In this document: positions 43,710 to 52,737 of the stretch, in pieces
Layout of the letters: each line of letters begins with the position of its first letter
How positions within the stretch are numbered: the first letter of the stretch is position 1
Assembly (NCBI GenBank): GCA_023459495.1
Contig: JAEWTL010000038.1
Coordinates: 1 to 64,000, forward strand
Length of the DNA stretch: 64,000 nt
Source of the DNA: Bacillota bacterium
Lineage (GTDB): Bacteria; Bacillota; Clostridia; Christensenellales; SZUA-584
Reading direction: 5' to 3'
Translations under genes and position numbers: made by a program
The notes under the pieces: generated by a model
What the model was told of the DNA's origin: nothing
The model's input: only the letters and a program-made list of their open reading frames with translations
Database searches by the model: none

Positions 43710-43952
43710 ATGAACCGTGAGAAAACAATTAAAATCATATCCAATGTACTGTTCGGCGTCGGTACAGCCTTGGCTGCCGCAGTAATCATCAAGACCTTTA
43801 TCGAGAGCGCCAGCCTGCCAGCAGGCGTGTGCCCGTTCGACCAGAACCGATGGCTGACATATACCGCATTGGGTGTACTCGCCGCCTCGCTCATCTCCTC
43901 GTTCATCGGAGATTTCTATAAAAGAAATCAGCGTAAAAGTGAAACCCATTAA
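43710..43952 (+). CDS. Small two-TM membrane protein
   Basis: The 80-residue protein has two hydrophobic helices (about 10-32 and 48-67), a CPF motif between them and a charged tail RNQRKSETH. No family is recognised. It has a strong AGAGGAGG. An operator almost identical to that of the peroxiredoxin gene precedes it, so the two probably respond to the same signal. Confidence 0.65.
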   Translation: MNREKTIKIISNVLFGVGTALAAAVIIKTFIESASLPAGVCPFDQNRWLTYTALGVLAASLISSFIGDFYKRNQRKSETH

Positions 43953-43965
43953 ATCGTATCGTTAA

Positions 43966-43988
43966 GAGCGGCGCAGACCGCTTTTTTA
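43966..43988 (+). terminator. Terminator of the small membrane-protein gene
   Basis: AGCGG pairs with CCGCT around a six-base loop, and six T follow. Confidence 0.7.
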
Positions 43989-44034
43989 TTTCAAACCAAC
44001 CAGACGTATCGTCTTTTAGCATATTTTCGGGTTG

Positions 44035-44049
44035 TGTGACAAAGTCACA
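44035..44049 (+). promoter_or_regulatory. CRP/FNR-like operator ahead of the peroxiredoxin gene
   Basis: TGTGAC-AAA-GTCACA is a perfect inverted repeat of the CRP/FNR half-site type. Its centre (44042) is 29 bp before the -10 element TATATT at 44071-44076. That is the same spacing as at the small membrane-protein gene. Confidence 0.65.
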
Positions 44050-44091
44050 GTTTTAACAGGCTTTATGAGGTATATTCTACTCAAAGCTTAA

Positions 44092-44106
44092 TCGTAATAA
44101 TTATTA
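44092..44106 (+). promoter_or_regulatory. Possible PerR box
   Basis: TCGTAATAATTATTA matches the PerR consensus TTATAATNATTATAA at 11 of the 14 fixed positions. It lies downstream of the likely start point and just ahead of the peroxiredoxin gene, where a repressor would block transcription. Confidence 0.4.
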
Positions 44107-44127
44107 ATAAGAGAAGGGAGAAGTAAA

Positions 44128-44814
44128 ATGGAAGAGAACATGAACACAAACGCCGTTACGCTGCCGCTCATCGGAGATAAATCGCCCAGCTTCGTTGCTA
44201 AAACCACGCAGGGGGAGATTCACTTCCCGGAGGACTATAAGGGAAAATGGGTGATCCTGTTCAGCCATCCCGCGGATTTCACACCGGTCTGCACCACTGA
44301 ATTTATGACTTTCGCATCGATGGCAGAGGACTTCAAGAATCTTAATACAGAGTTGATCGGATTGTCCGTTGACAGCTTGTTTGCTCACATCGCATGGCTG
44401 CGCACCATCAAGGAGAAGATCGAATACAAGGGCATGAAGCACGTTGAGGTCAAGTTCCCCCTTATCGAGGACATCAAGATGGATATCGCCAAAAAATATG
44501 GCATGATCCAGCCGAGCTCGTCCGATACGCAGGCCGTGCGTGCCGTATTCATCATTGACCCCAAAGCCACCATACGCACCATCCTGTATTATCCGTCCTC
44601 CACAGGCCGCAACTTTGAGGAGATTAAGCGCATCATTATCGCCCTGCAGAAAGCGGATGCGGAGGGCATTGCCACACCCGCAAACTGGCAGCCGGGAGAA
44701 GACGTCATCGTCCCGCCGCCGGGTTCCTGCGGCACGGCGCAGCAGCGCATGGAAAGTCAGGATGAGGGCATGTACTGCCTTGACTGGTTCCTCTGTTTCA
44801 AAAAGAGCAAATAA
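44128..44814 (+). CDS. Peroxiredoxin (Prx6/AhpC-TSA, long form)
   Basis: The 228-residue thiol peroxidase reduces H2O2 and organic peroxides. The peroxidatic Cys is Cys55 in PADFTPVCTTEF. The C-terminal arm of the Prx6-type archaeal and clostridial enzymes is present, with Cys near positions 200, 216 and 222 that can act as resolving residues. The upstream region has a CRP/FNR-like operator and a possible PerR box. Ribosome binding site: AAGGGAG. A terminator follows at 44891. Confidence 0.92.
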   Translation: MEENMNTNAVTLPLIGDKSPSFVAKTTQGEIHFPEDYKGKWVILFSHPADFTPVCTTEFMTFASMAEDFKNLNTELIGLSVDSLFAHIAWLRTIKEKIEYKGMKHVEVKFPLIEDIKMDIAKKYGMIQPSSSDTQAVRAVFIIDPKATIRTILYYPSSTGRNFEEIKRIIIALQKADAEGIATPANWQPGEDVIVPPPGSCGTAQQRMESQDEGMYCLDWFLCFKKSK

Positions 44815-44890
44815 ACCACTGATTTACACCACATACATACCACCGATATCACACCACATTGATGCAAAAAATCAGAGAAACGATAGCAAA

Positions 44891-44915
44891 GGCGGGCAGC
44901 ACCCGCTTTTTGCGT
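44891..44915 (+). terminator. Terminator of the peroxiredoxin gene
   Basis: GCGGG pairs with CCCGC around CAGCA, and TTTTT follows. Confidence 0.7.
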
Positions 44916-45085
44916 TGTTTTGGAATCTTTCTTTCAATTATTCCGCTTTGCAATGTCTCCGGCGCGGCATTCTTTATTGTTTTAAAGCGGTAGTTTTCAT
45001 TCCGGGATTTTTCATTACCGCGCATAATTCCCCGCGGCTAACAAACAATAACAGCGAAACCAGATATTTTTGAGGAGGACAACTT

Positions 45086-45625
45086 ATGAAGGCAACCGGT
45101 ATTGTCAGAAGGATCGATGAGCTCGGGCGGATCGTAATACCCAAGGAGATTCGGCGTACGCTGCGCATCCGCGAAGGCGACCCGCTTGAGATATACACTG
45201 ATCGAGAAGGCGGCATTATACTTAAAAAGTATTCCCCGATTGGTGAGCTTGCATCCTTTGCGCTCGACTTTTCGGAGGCGCTTTCGACCACGCTTGGCCT
45301 GACTGTAGTCATTTGCGACCGCGATACCGTACTCGCTTCCAGCGGCGAATTCCGCAAGGACTACATGGAGCGCCCGGTGAGCAGTGCGCTGGAAGAAGCG
45401 ATGAACACTCGCGGGTCCGCCCGCAAGGAAGCAGCAGCAGTGATCCCCATCGTCACAGGCGAGAACACATCGCAGACCGCGTATCAGCTTATCGCCCCGA
45501 TCCATATGGACGGTCAGCCCATCGGCGCGGTGGTGCTGCTCTCACGCGACGCCGCCATCGGCGAAGCCGGACAGAAATCAGCCGAGGCCGCCGCGGTTTT
45601 CCTTGGTCGCCAGATGCAGCAGTAA
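45086..45625 (+). CDS. spoVT: SpoVT: stage V sporulation regulator
   Basis: The 179-residue protein has an N-terminal AbrB-type swapped-hairpin DNA-binding domain (MKATGIVRRIDELGRIVIPK, EIRRTLRIREGDPLEIYT) and a C-terminal GAF-like domain, the exact SpoVT architecture. It modulates sigma-G-dependent genes in the forespore. GAGGAGG lies eight bases ahead of the ATG. The 270-bp spacer before it holds the peroxiredoxin terminator and its own promoter, which I could not define. Confidence 0.93.
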   Translation: MKATGIVRRIDELGRIVIPKEIRRTLRIREGDPLEIYTDREGGIILKKYSPIGELASFALDFSEALSTTLGLTVVICDRDTVLASSGEFRKDYMERPVSSALEEAMNTRGSARKEAAAVIPIVTGENTSQTAYQLIAPIHMDGQPIGAVVLLSRDAAIGEAGQKSAEAAAVFLGRQMQQ

Positions 45626-45643
45626 AAAAACCGTACCACAGCC

Positions 45644-45708
45644 AATCAACCGATGACGCCCAAAAATGCCCTCTTGCCGCGGGCTTCGCATCGGTTGATT
45701 TTTTTTGT
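45644..45708 (+). terminator. Terminator of spoVT
   Basis: AATCAACCGATG at 45644-45655 pairs with CATCGGTTGATT at 45689-45700 around a 33-base loop that can fold further. Eight T follow. Confidence 0.8.
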
Positions 45709-45805
45709 CCGAAAAGGTAGAATAGTAGAACTAAACGATTTTTATTCAGCTGCTCAATTATCACGATAGCTGACGAATTGAGCGGTGGAAGTAATGGAGG
45801 TTTTT

Positions 45806-47743
45806 GTGAGCGGTACATTAACAGAGAAGATACTGAAAGCCCACCTCGTCCACGGCGAAATGAAGGCCGGCGAAGAAATCGCGATCCGCATCGATTATAC
45901 GCTGACGCAGGACTCGACGGGCACCATGGCATATCTGCAGTTTGAGTCCATGGGCGTGCCGCGCGTCAAAACAAAAAAGAGCGTGGCCTATATCGACCAC
46001 AACATGCTGCAGTCCGGCTTTGAGAACGCCGACGACCATAAGTTCATCGAAACCGTTGCGAGAAAGCACGGCGTGTATGTCAGCCGTCCCGGCAACGGCA
46101 TCTGCCATCAGGTGCATCTGGAACGTTTCGGTGTACCGGGTGCGACGCTGCTCGGCAGCGACAGCCATACGCCCACAGGCGGCGGCATCGGCATGATCGC
46201 CATCGGCGCGGGCGGGCTGGACGTGGCTGTGGCCATGGGCGGCGGAGCGTACTACATCCCCTGCCCCAAGGTTCTGGGTGTGGAGCTCACCGGCAAGCTG
46301 CCCTTCGGCGTTTCCGCCAAGGACGTGATATTGGAAGTGCTGCGTCGTCTCTCCGTAAAGGGCGGCGTGGGCCGCGTGATCGAGTACTTCGGCGAGGGCA
46401 CCAAAACGCTGTCCGTACCGGAGCGCGCAACCATCACTAACATGGGCGCGGAGCTTGGCGCAACCACCTCGATCTTCCCCAGCGATGAAATCACACGCAC
46501 ATTCCTTGCCGCGCAGGGCCGCGAACAGGACTATACCCCGCTCTCCGCCGACGCGGACGCGGTATATGATGAAACCATCACGATCGACCTCTCCGCTGTG
46601 GAGCCTGCCGCTGCCATGCCGCACAGCCCGGATCTCGTGAAGTCCATCCGTGAGATCGGTCCCCTCAAGGTGGATCAGGTATGCATCGGCAGCTGCACGA
46701 ACTCCTCTTATCTCGACCTCATGCGGGTCGCTTCGATCCTCAAGGGTAAGAGTATCGCGCCCGAAGTCAGCCTTACGATATCGCCCGGCTCGCGTCAGGT
46801 GATGACCATGCTCGCGCAGAATGGTGCACTGGCCGATATCATCAGCGCGGGCGCACGCATCCTCGAATGCGGCTGCGGGCCGTGTATCGGCATGGGACAG
46901 GCTCCCCGCACCGACGCGATTTCGGTACGCACGTTCAACCGCAACTTCTACGGCCGCACCGGCACCTACAGCGCGGGCGTATATCTCGTCAGCGTGGAAA
47001 CTGCCGCCGCGACTGCGCTCACCGGCGTCCTCACGGACCCGCGCGATTTAGGGCTGCAAGCAGATGCTCTTGACGTTTTGATGCCGGAAACCTTCCTCAT
47101 CAATGACAACCTCATCTCGCCGCCGGATGCAGCGGGTGAAACTGAGGTAGTGCGCGGGCCCAACATCAAGCCGTTTCCGCAGGGCAAGGCGCTCACGGGC
47201 GTGGTGTCCGGCGAAGTGCTGCTCAAAATGGAGGACAACATCACTACCGACCATATCTCGCCTGCGGGCGCGAAGCTGCTGCCGTACCGCTCCAACGTGC
47301 CTTACCTTGCCGACTTCTGCCTCGCGCCGGTCGACCCGACGTTCCCCGCGCGGGCCAAGGAGAAGGACGGCGGTTTCCTCGTTGCGGGCCACAACTACGG
47401 GCAGGGCTCCTCGCGCGAGCATGCGGCGCTCACGCCGCTGTACCTCGGCGTCCGCGGTGTCATCGTCAAGTCGTTTGCGCGTATCCACATGGCCAACCTC
47501 GTCAATTCCGGCATCCTGCCGCTCGTGTTCGAGGACGAGGCGGTCTACGATAAGATCGATCAGGGGGACGCGCTCGTCATCGCGGACGCACCCGCCAAGG
47601 TGGACGGCACTGTCGCTTTCACGATAGAGAATAAAACCAAAGACTTTACGTTCACCGTGAAGCTCGACGTATCCGAGCGGCTTAAAGCAGTGCTGAAGGA
47701 CGGGGGCCTGCTGAACCACACGAAGAAGGAAAGCGAAGGCTGA
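45806..47743 (+). CDS. acn: Aconitate hydratase
   Basis: The 645-residue enzyme is of the shorter mitochondrial-like aconitase type. The [4Fe-4S] cysteines lie in IGSCTNSSY and CGCGPCIGMG. The swivel domain is C-terminal (GHNYGQGSSREHAAL). It interconverts citrate and isocitrate. The start is most likely GTG at 45806, five bases after GGAGG. An ATG seven codons earlier would overlap that ribosome binding site. No citrate synthase or isocitrate dehydrogenase lies nearby. Confidence 0.92.
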   Translation: MSGTLTEKILKAHLVHGEMKAGEEIAIRIDYTLTQDSTGTMAYLQFESMGVPRVKTKKSVAYIDHNMLQSGFENADDHKFIETVARKHGVYVSRPGNGICHQVHLERFGVPGATLLGSDSHTPTGGGIGMIAIGAGGLDVAVAMGGGAYYIPCPKVLGVELTGKLPFGVSAKDVILEVLRRLSVKGGVGRVIEYFGEGTKTLSVPERATITNMGAELGATTSIFPSDEITRTFLAAQGREQDYTPLSADADAVYDETITIDLSAVEPAAAMPHSPDLVKSIREIGPLKVDQVCIGSCTNSSYLDLMRVASILKGKSIAPEVSLTISPGSRQVMTMLAQNGALADIISAGARILECGCGPCIGMGQAPRTDAISVRTFNRNFYGRTGTYSAGVYLVSVETAAATALTGVLTDPRDLGLQADALDVLMPETFLINDNLISPPDAAGETEVVRGPNIKPFPQGKALTGVVSGEVLLKMEDNITTDHISPAGAKLLPYRSNVPYLADFCLAPVDPTFPARAKEKDGGFLVAGHNYGQGSSREHAALTPLYLGVRGVIVKSFARIHMANLVNSGILPLVFEDEAVYDKIDQGDALVIADAPAKVDGTVAFTIENKTKDFTFTVKLDVSERLKAVLKDGGLLNHTKKESEG

Positions 47744-47766
47744 GACGCGTACCTTTAACGGATAAA

Positions 47767-47794
47767 CAAGCCCGTGGGTATCCACGGGCTTTTG
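47767..47794. terminator. Bidirectional terminator between acn and the kinase gene
   Basis: CAAGCCCGTGG pairs with CCACGGGCTTTTG around a short loop. It serves the two convergent genes. Confidence 0.8.
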
Positions 47795-47819
47795 TTATAT
47801 AACAACCGCATTACAGGAT

Positions 47820-49205
47820 TCATATCAGCGCGCTTTTCTCCGTCGGCAGTTCCACGATGGCCCGCGTATACTCTCCCTGCTTCGACTCAAGATGGATCTC
47901 ACCGTGATGCTCGTTGATGATTCCAAGCGAAATGGACAGTCCCAGTCCGGCATGCTCGCTGCGCATGCTGGTCGTAAAGAATGGATCAAATACACGGGGA
48001 AGCAAGTCTCCTATGATACCCACACCCCGGTCTTCCACTATAAACTGCACCCATGCCTGTCCATTGTGCTCTATGGGTTCAACAAGCACGCGCAGCTTTT
48101 TGTTTACATCGTACCCACTGTAACGGGCATTGAGTGCATCTCTGGCATTGGTAATCAGGTTCATCAGCACCTGCCGAATCTGCTGCGCGCAGCAGCTGAT
48201 AAGCGGCAGATCGTCCGCAATGCTGATCGTCAAATCAATCTGGTCATGCTTCAGCACAGCCTCCGTAAGCGATAAAGTCTGATACACGATATCCTCGGCG
48301 GAGACAAGCTGGTGAGCCTGCTTATTGCCTTGAGAGAAGCTCAACAAATTTTTCACCGTATCGGCCACCCGCTGACCTTCGCGCATGATCTCCTCGCTGT
48401 ATTCACGGAACGGTTCATCCGCATCTGGATGTTCGGCGATCAGCTGCGCATAGTTGATGATACCGGTGATTGGGTTGTTGATTTCGTGGGCAATGCCGCT
48501 GGCCAGCGTGCCGATGGACTCCAGCCTCTGCTTCTCGCGCAGCTGCATCTCCACCCGCATGCGGTTCCGTTCGTACTGCCTGCGCTCCGTGATGTCTCGC
48601 ATAAACACAAGCGCACCGTCCCTAGCACCATACCGTATGGGCACAGCGGATACCTCCACCTCCACCCGCCTGCCGTCAACACGGCAGATAATTTCCTCGT
48701 TGACCGGAGGCACGGTTTTCTCCTCATTGATCTGCCGGGTCATCTCCTGCACGGGGGCCTTCATCTCCTCCGGCACAAACCGGCTGATTGGCTGTCCGAT
48801 CAATTCGCTCTCAGCCTTCGCGCCAAACAGCACAAGCGCTTTGGCGTTCGCATAGGCGAAGCTGTAATCTGTCTGTACAAAAACCGCGTCGGGCGCGTTT
48901 TCCACCAGCAGCCTGAAGCGCGCCTCGCTTTCCGCCAGTTCCGACTGGCTTCTTCTGATTCGTATCACACGGCTGTAAATCAGCGTCCACAGCAGCGCCG
49001 CGGTGACGATCACATAAGCCCAGCCTTTAATATTCGATATGACCACCATTTCATGCGGGTTCGAGGCGAGTCCCAACAGTGAATCGCTGAAGAATATCCA
49101 CAGACAGCCGAGGACGAAGTACGGCAGTACGACGCGAAGCGATTCGCACAATGGGCTTAAGATTTTTTGATTCGGCGGCTTGGATATTCCGGGACGTTTG
49201 GGCAT
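47820..49205 (-). CDS. PAS-domain sensor histidine kinase (orphan)
   Basis: The 461-residue protein has two membrane helices (about 24-48 and 60-82), a PAS domain (about 93-210), a dimerisation/phosphoacceptor domain with His240 in GIAHEINNPI, and a HATPase domain (NLITNARDAL, EDRGVGI, GLGLSISLGI). The phosphoacceptor context is that of NtrB-type kinases. No response regulator lies next to it, so its partner is elsewhere. The extracytoplasmic loop is very short, so the signal is probably sensed by PAS. Confidence 0.88.
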   Translation of the reverse strand: MPKRPGISKPPNQKILSPLCESLRVVLPYFVLGCLWIFFSDSLLGLASNPHEMVVISNIKGWAYVIVTAALLWTLIYSRVIRIRRSQSELAESEARFRLLVENAPDAVFVQTDYSFAYANAKALVLFGAKAESELIGQPISRFVPEEMKAPVQEMTRQINEEKTVPPVNEEIICRVDGRRVEVEVSAVPIRYGARDGALVFMRDITERRQYERNRMRVEMQLREKQRLESIGTLASGIAHEINNPITGIINYAQLIAEHPDADEPFREYSEEIMREGQRVADTVKNLLSFSQGNKQAHQLVSAEDIVYQTLSLTEAVLKHDQIDLTISIADDLPLISCCAQQIRQVLMNLITNARDALNARYSGYDVNKKLRVLVEPIEHNGQAWVQFIVEDRGVGIIGDLLPRVFDPFFTTSMRSEHAGLGLSISLGIINEHHGEIHLESKQGEYTRAIVELPTEKSALI

Positions 49206-49400
49206 ACGATGGCCTCCTGCAGAACAGAATGGGAGCTTGCTGTACTATTGGTTTAAGTGCCATCGCTCTGTTGTCCTTATTATGGTAACATGCCTCAAGT
49301 GCTTTGTAAATATATGACGATTTATGACCGTATTTCGGGCTGCCGACGTTAGGGATATCAGACTCAGCCCCAAGCCTAAAACATTTCGCTCCTCAATCAA

Positions 49401-49430
49401 AAAAGCCGCGGTTGGTATCTTCGCGGCTTC
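49401..49430 (-). terminator. Terminator of the SDR/nitroreductase operon
   Basis: AAGCCGCG pairs with CGCGGCTT, and on the minus strand six T follow. It lies 17 bp past the stop of the nitroreductase gene. Confidence 0.8.
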
Positions 49431-49446
49431 ACTTCTTATAACTGAT

Positions 49447-49959
49447 TCAATACCGGTTGTAATGCACCTTGTCCTCATAAAACTGAGTATGTGCAGGCGG
49501 CATCTCCGTAGGATGGCCGATCGCGATCAGTGTGACTGGTAGTACATTCTCCGGGATGTTGCACAGTTTGCGTACGGTACTGACACGTTCCTCATCGGGA
49601 TAAAGCCCCAGCCAAACTCCGCCAAGGCCCAATGCCTGCGCGGCCAGCAGTATATTTTCGGTGCTTGCGCCGCACTCCTGCTGATAATGAATCGCCAGCG
49701 ACTCATGATGCCCCTTTACCCCCACGACGATGCCCAGCGGCGCGTGCTGCAGCATGGCCCAGTTCCGGTTCGACGCCGCAATTTTGGCCCTCAGGTCCTC
49801 GTCACGCAACACGATGAACTCCCATGGCTTCGTGTTCCGTACGGACGGGGCATACATGCCCGCGCGCAGCAGCAGATGCAATTGTTCATCCGATACCGAC
49901 TCTGCCGAAAATCCGCGGCAGCTCCTCCGTTCAAATATCAGTTGCAGTTTATCTTCCAA
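49447..49959 (-). CDS. Nitroreductase-family flavoprotein (copy 1)
   Basis: The 170-residue FMN-dependent enzyme has FERRSCRGF at the start, the FMN-binding PSVRNTKPWEF segment and the C-terminal GLGGVWLGLYPDEERV. No ATG fits the ribosome binding site AAAGGAG; a TTG at 49959 does. It is the last gene of a minus-strand operon and a close paralogue of the next gene upstream, evidently by tandem duplication. The natural substrate is unknown. Confidence 0.85.
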   Translation of the reverse strand: MEDKLQLIFERRSCRGFSAESVSDEQLHLLLRAGMYAPSVRNTKPWEFIVLRDEDLRAKIAASNRNWAMLQHAPLGIVVGVKGHHESLAIHYQQECGASTENILLAAQALGLGGVWLGLYPDEERVSTVRKLCNIPENVLPVTLIAIGHPTEMPPAHTQFYEDKVHYNRY

Positions 49960-50003
49960 TTCCGGTCTCCTTTCAGACGTCCCCGACAACAATCAGGGAA
50001 GGC

Positions 50004-50522
50004 TCAATAGCGGTCGTAATGCACCTTGTCTTCCTTGAAGGTCGTGTGCGGGTGCGGCATCTGCGCGGGATGACCGATGGACATCAGCGTTACCGGAATG
50101 ATGTCTTCCGGAATACCGCAAAGCTCGCGGACCGCTTTGACGCGTTCCTCATTGGGGTACAGACCCAGCCATACGCCCCCCAGACCCATCGCATGCGCGG
50201 CAAGCAATATGTTCTGGGTCGCAGCAGAGCAGTCCTGTATAAAGAAGCCCGTATTCGTCGCGCGGTATCCTTCCAGATTGGCCAGCACCATGATACCGAG
50301 CGGTGCGTCCTTGAGCATCGTCCAGTGCGCTCCCGCAGCAGAGACCGCAGCCTTGAGCGGCGCATCGCGCAGCACGAGGAACTCCCACGGCTGCGAGTTC
50401 TTCGCCGACGGCGCAGCCATGCCCGCCATCAACAGCGTATGCAGCTGTTCATCGGTTATCGGCTGATCGGTATACTGACGGCAGCTCCTCCGTTCCAAAA
50501 CAGGTTTTAATCCTTCGTTCAT
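50004..50522 (-). CDS. Nitroreductase-family flavoprotein (copy 2)
   Basis: The 172-residue enzyme has LERRSCRQYT, PSAKNSQPWEF and GLGGVWLGLYPNEERV, matching its neighbour at most positions. The ATG at 50522 follows GGGAG. It begins five bases after the SDR stop codon, so the three genes form one operon. A pair of small NADH- or NADPH-using flavoproteins behind an SDR suggests reduction of an enone, quinone or nitro compound. Confidence 0.87.
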   Translation of the reverse strand: MNEGLKPVLERRSCRQYTDQPITDEQLHTLLMAGMAAPSAKNSQPWEFLVLRDAPLKAAVSAAGAHWTMLKDAPLGIMVLANLEGYRATNTGFFIQDCSAATQNILLAAHAMGLGGVWLGLYPNEERVKAVRELCGIPEDIIPVTLMSIGHPAQMPHPHTTFKEDKVHYDRY

Positions 50523-50527
50523 CAATA

Positions 50528-51400
50528 TCACTCCCTGAACTGTTTTTCGAGCGTCCAAACCGCATCCTTCGGCGGGTTCTTGCTCAGATACATCATATGC
50601 AAAATACGTTCCTTAAAACGCCAGGACGTCAATTTGGAAAGCAGGTACAGCGTCTTGTAGCTCGTTCCCACGGATACGCGGGCGGGCGGATTCTTCATCC
50701 CCGCGATTTTCAACACAGTCTTCGCGCATAATTCAGGTCCCGGCGAAGCCAGCTCCGAGCGAATCATCTCATACAGGGCGCGCTCCATGGGCTTTGCATA
50801 GGCGGAGTTGCGGCTCTGTTTGGTAAATACCCGCTTTTCGGTAAAGCCTGTACGCGTATCGCCCGGCTCCACCGTGCACGCGCGGATTCCAAACGGTTTT
50901 GCTTCCATGCGAAGGGTGGTGGTCATCATAAACAGCGCAGACTTTACGGCGCTGTACATGCCCTGATACGCAATGGGGAAGCACGCCGCCATGGAGCCAA
51001 TATTGATCACCATACCGCTTTTCGCTGCACGCATCACCGGCAGCGTATGGTTCAGCATGCGCAGCGCCCCAAAGAAGCATACCTCAAACTGTACTTTGGC
51101 TTCGTCCGCGGTCGTTTCCTCAATTGAGCCCGCGATGCCGCTGCCTGCCGCATTCACCAGCACGTCGATGCGTCCGTGGCGGTCCGCCACATATTTAACG
51201 GCAGCCGCGGCGGAAGCTTCATCCTCCAGCGTCAGGGGGATCATCTCATAGCGGGCGCCTTCCTCGCCTGCCTGCTGATAATTCCCTTGCCGGGAAGTCC
51301 CATATACGACGTCGCCGTTTTTCGCAAATTCCAGGGCGATCGCTTTGCCGATGCCGGAGCTTGCGCCCGTCACAAGTATCACTCGTTGTTCTTGCTGCAT
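50528..51400 (-). CDS. Short-chain dehydrogenase/reductase
   Basis: The 290-residue classical SDR has the cofactor motif TGASSGIG (residues 11-18), NAAGSG, and catalytic Ser136, Tyr149 and Lys153 (YSAVK). The basic residue pattern after the second strand (GTSRQG) favours NADP(H). It is the first gene of the operon with the two nitroreductases. The ATG has no clear ribosome binding site, and a TACAAT-like -10 lies very close, so the transcript may be nearly leaderless. Confidence 0.88.
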   Translation of the reverse strand: MQQEQRVILVTGASSGIGKAIALEFAKNGDVVYGTSRQGNYQQAGEEGARYEMIPLTLEDEASAAAAVKYVADRHGRIDVLVNAAGSGIAGSIEETTADEAKVQFEVCFFGALRMLNHTLPVMRAAKSGMVINIGSMAACFPIAYQGMYSAVKSALFMMTTTLRMEAKPFGIRACTVEPGDTRTGFTEKRVFTKQSRNSAYAKPMERALYEMIRSELASPGPELCAKTVLKIAGMKNPPARVSVGTSYKTLYLLSKLTSWRFKERILHMMYLSKNPPKDAVWTLEKQFRE

Positions 51401-51507
51401 AGGGTTATTGTAACATCCTTCCGAGATAATTCAATACCATCAAAGGCCGAAGCCTTACTTTCCCAGCGATTGGTTTGCCAGCCTAACTCAGAGGCTTCCC
51501 ATCGAAA

Positions 51508-51535
51508 AAACGGCGCAGTCTGACTACACCGTTTA
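51508..51535 (-). terminator. Possible terminator of the aminotransferase gene
   Basis: AAACGGCG...CACCGTTT forms an imperfect hairpin in the 167-bp spacer between the SDR start and the aminotransferase stop. Support is moderate. Confidence 0.4.
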
Positions 51536-51567
51536 TTTCTTTATTTCAGCATCCCAGATTACGGCAC

Positions 51568-52737
51568 CTACAGCGCTTTGATAAAATCCCGAATGCGGCT
51601 GAGCGCTTCTTTCAGGTCTTCATATGCGGTAGCATACGAGCAGCGGATAAAGCCGTCCGTACTTTCGCCAAAGGCATTTCCCGGTACGCACGCCACCTTT
51701 TTTTCGAACAGCAGGCGCTTGCAGAACTCCTCTGAGCTGAGCCCGGTGGAGGTGATGTTGGGAAAGATGTAGAACGCGCCGAGCGGCTCGAAGCAGGTTA
51801 AACCCATGGCATTCAGCTCGTTGAACATGAGCTTACGCCTGCGGTTATACTCCGCAACCATTTCCTTCACCTGCGCAAACCCGGTGGCCATTTCTGCACG
51901 CAACGCTTCAAGCCCCGCGTCCTGGCTGACCGCCGAGGCGCACAGCATCGAATACTGATGGATCTTTACCATAGCGTCCACCGCAGCCTTGGGCCCTGCG
52001 GCGTATCCCAGCCGGAAGCCGGTCATCGCGAACGCCTTGGAAAAGCCGTTGACGACGATGGTCCGCTCGATCATGCCGGGCAGCGAAGCGATGGAACAGT
52101 GGTGTCCGCTGTAGGTCAGCTCGCTGTATACCTCGTCGGCAATGACAATAAGGTCGTATTCCTTTATCACCGGAATGATCTTTTCATAATCCTCGCGCGT
52201 CATGGTCGCACCCGTGGGATTGTTGGGATAAGCGACGACGATCGCCTTGGTCTTGGGCGTAACAGCCGCACGGATGCTCTCGGGAGTGATCTTGAAATTC
52301 TCGCACTCCTTGAGCTCCATGGCCACAGGCTTTCCTCCTGCAAACAGCACGCCGGGCATATACGATACATAGGACGGCGCCGGGACGAGCACCTCGTCGC
52401 CCGGGTTCATGATGGAGCGGAAAGCGATGTCGAGCGCCTCACTCGCGCCGACCGTGACGACCACCTGATTGATGTCATACAGCAGATTAAGACGCGCGGC
52501 AAGGTAACGCACAATCTCTTTGCGCAGCTCAGTGGAGCCATGGTTGGAGGTATAGTGCGTTCGGCCCGCTTCCAGCGCGTAAATCGCGCTTTCGCGGATG
52601 TTCCACGGCGTGTCAAAGTCGGGCTCGCCCACGCCGAGTGAAATGCAGTCCTTCATCTCGCTGGCAATATCGAAGAACTTGCGAATACCTGACGGCGGAC
52701 AGTTCCGTACGACCGTTGAGAGCTTATCCTCCAGCAT
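51568..52737 (-). CDS. PLP-dependent class I/II aminotransferase
   Basis: The 389-residue fold-type I enzyme has GVGEPDFDTP, SYVSYMPG, VAYPNNPTGA and the PLP lysine in NGFSKAFAMTG (about Lys234). It is close to PatA/AraT-type aminotransferases that act on aromatic or branched amino acids. Its ATG (52737) overlaps the TGA of the Lrp gene by one base. A GTG just before it is also possible. The Lrp protein probably regulates it. Confidence 0.9.
   Translation of the reverse strand: MLEDKLSTVVRNCPPSGIRKFFDIASEMKDCISLGVGEPDFDTPWNIRESAIYALEAGRTHYTSNHGSTELRKEIVRYLAARLNLLYDINQVVVTVGASEALDIAFRSIMNPGDEVLVPAPSYVSYMPGVLFAGGKPVAMELKECENFKITPESIRAAVTPKTKAIVVAYPNNPTGATMTREDYEKIIPVIKEYDLIVIADEVYSELTYSGHHCSIASLPGMIERTIVVNGFSKAFAMTGFRLGYAAGPKAAVDAMVKIHQYSMLCASAVSQDAGLEALRAEMATGFAQVKEMVAEYNRRRKLMFNELNAMGLTCFEPLGAFYIFPNITSTGLSSEEFCKRLLFEKKVACVPGNAFGESTDGFIRCSYATAYEDLKEALSRIRDFIKAL

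Noticed and set aside
44035..44049. Rex operator ahead of the peroxiredoxin gene
   Set aside because: The Rex consensus is TTGTTAA-N4-TTAACAA. The site here is TGTGAC-N3-GTCACA, which fits CRP/FNR half-sites better.
45818..46624. Minus-strand frame inside aconitase
   Set aside because: It overlaps the aconitase active-site region completely and has no independent support.
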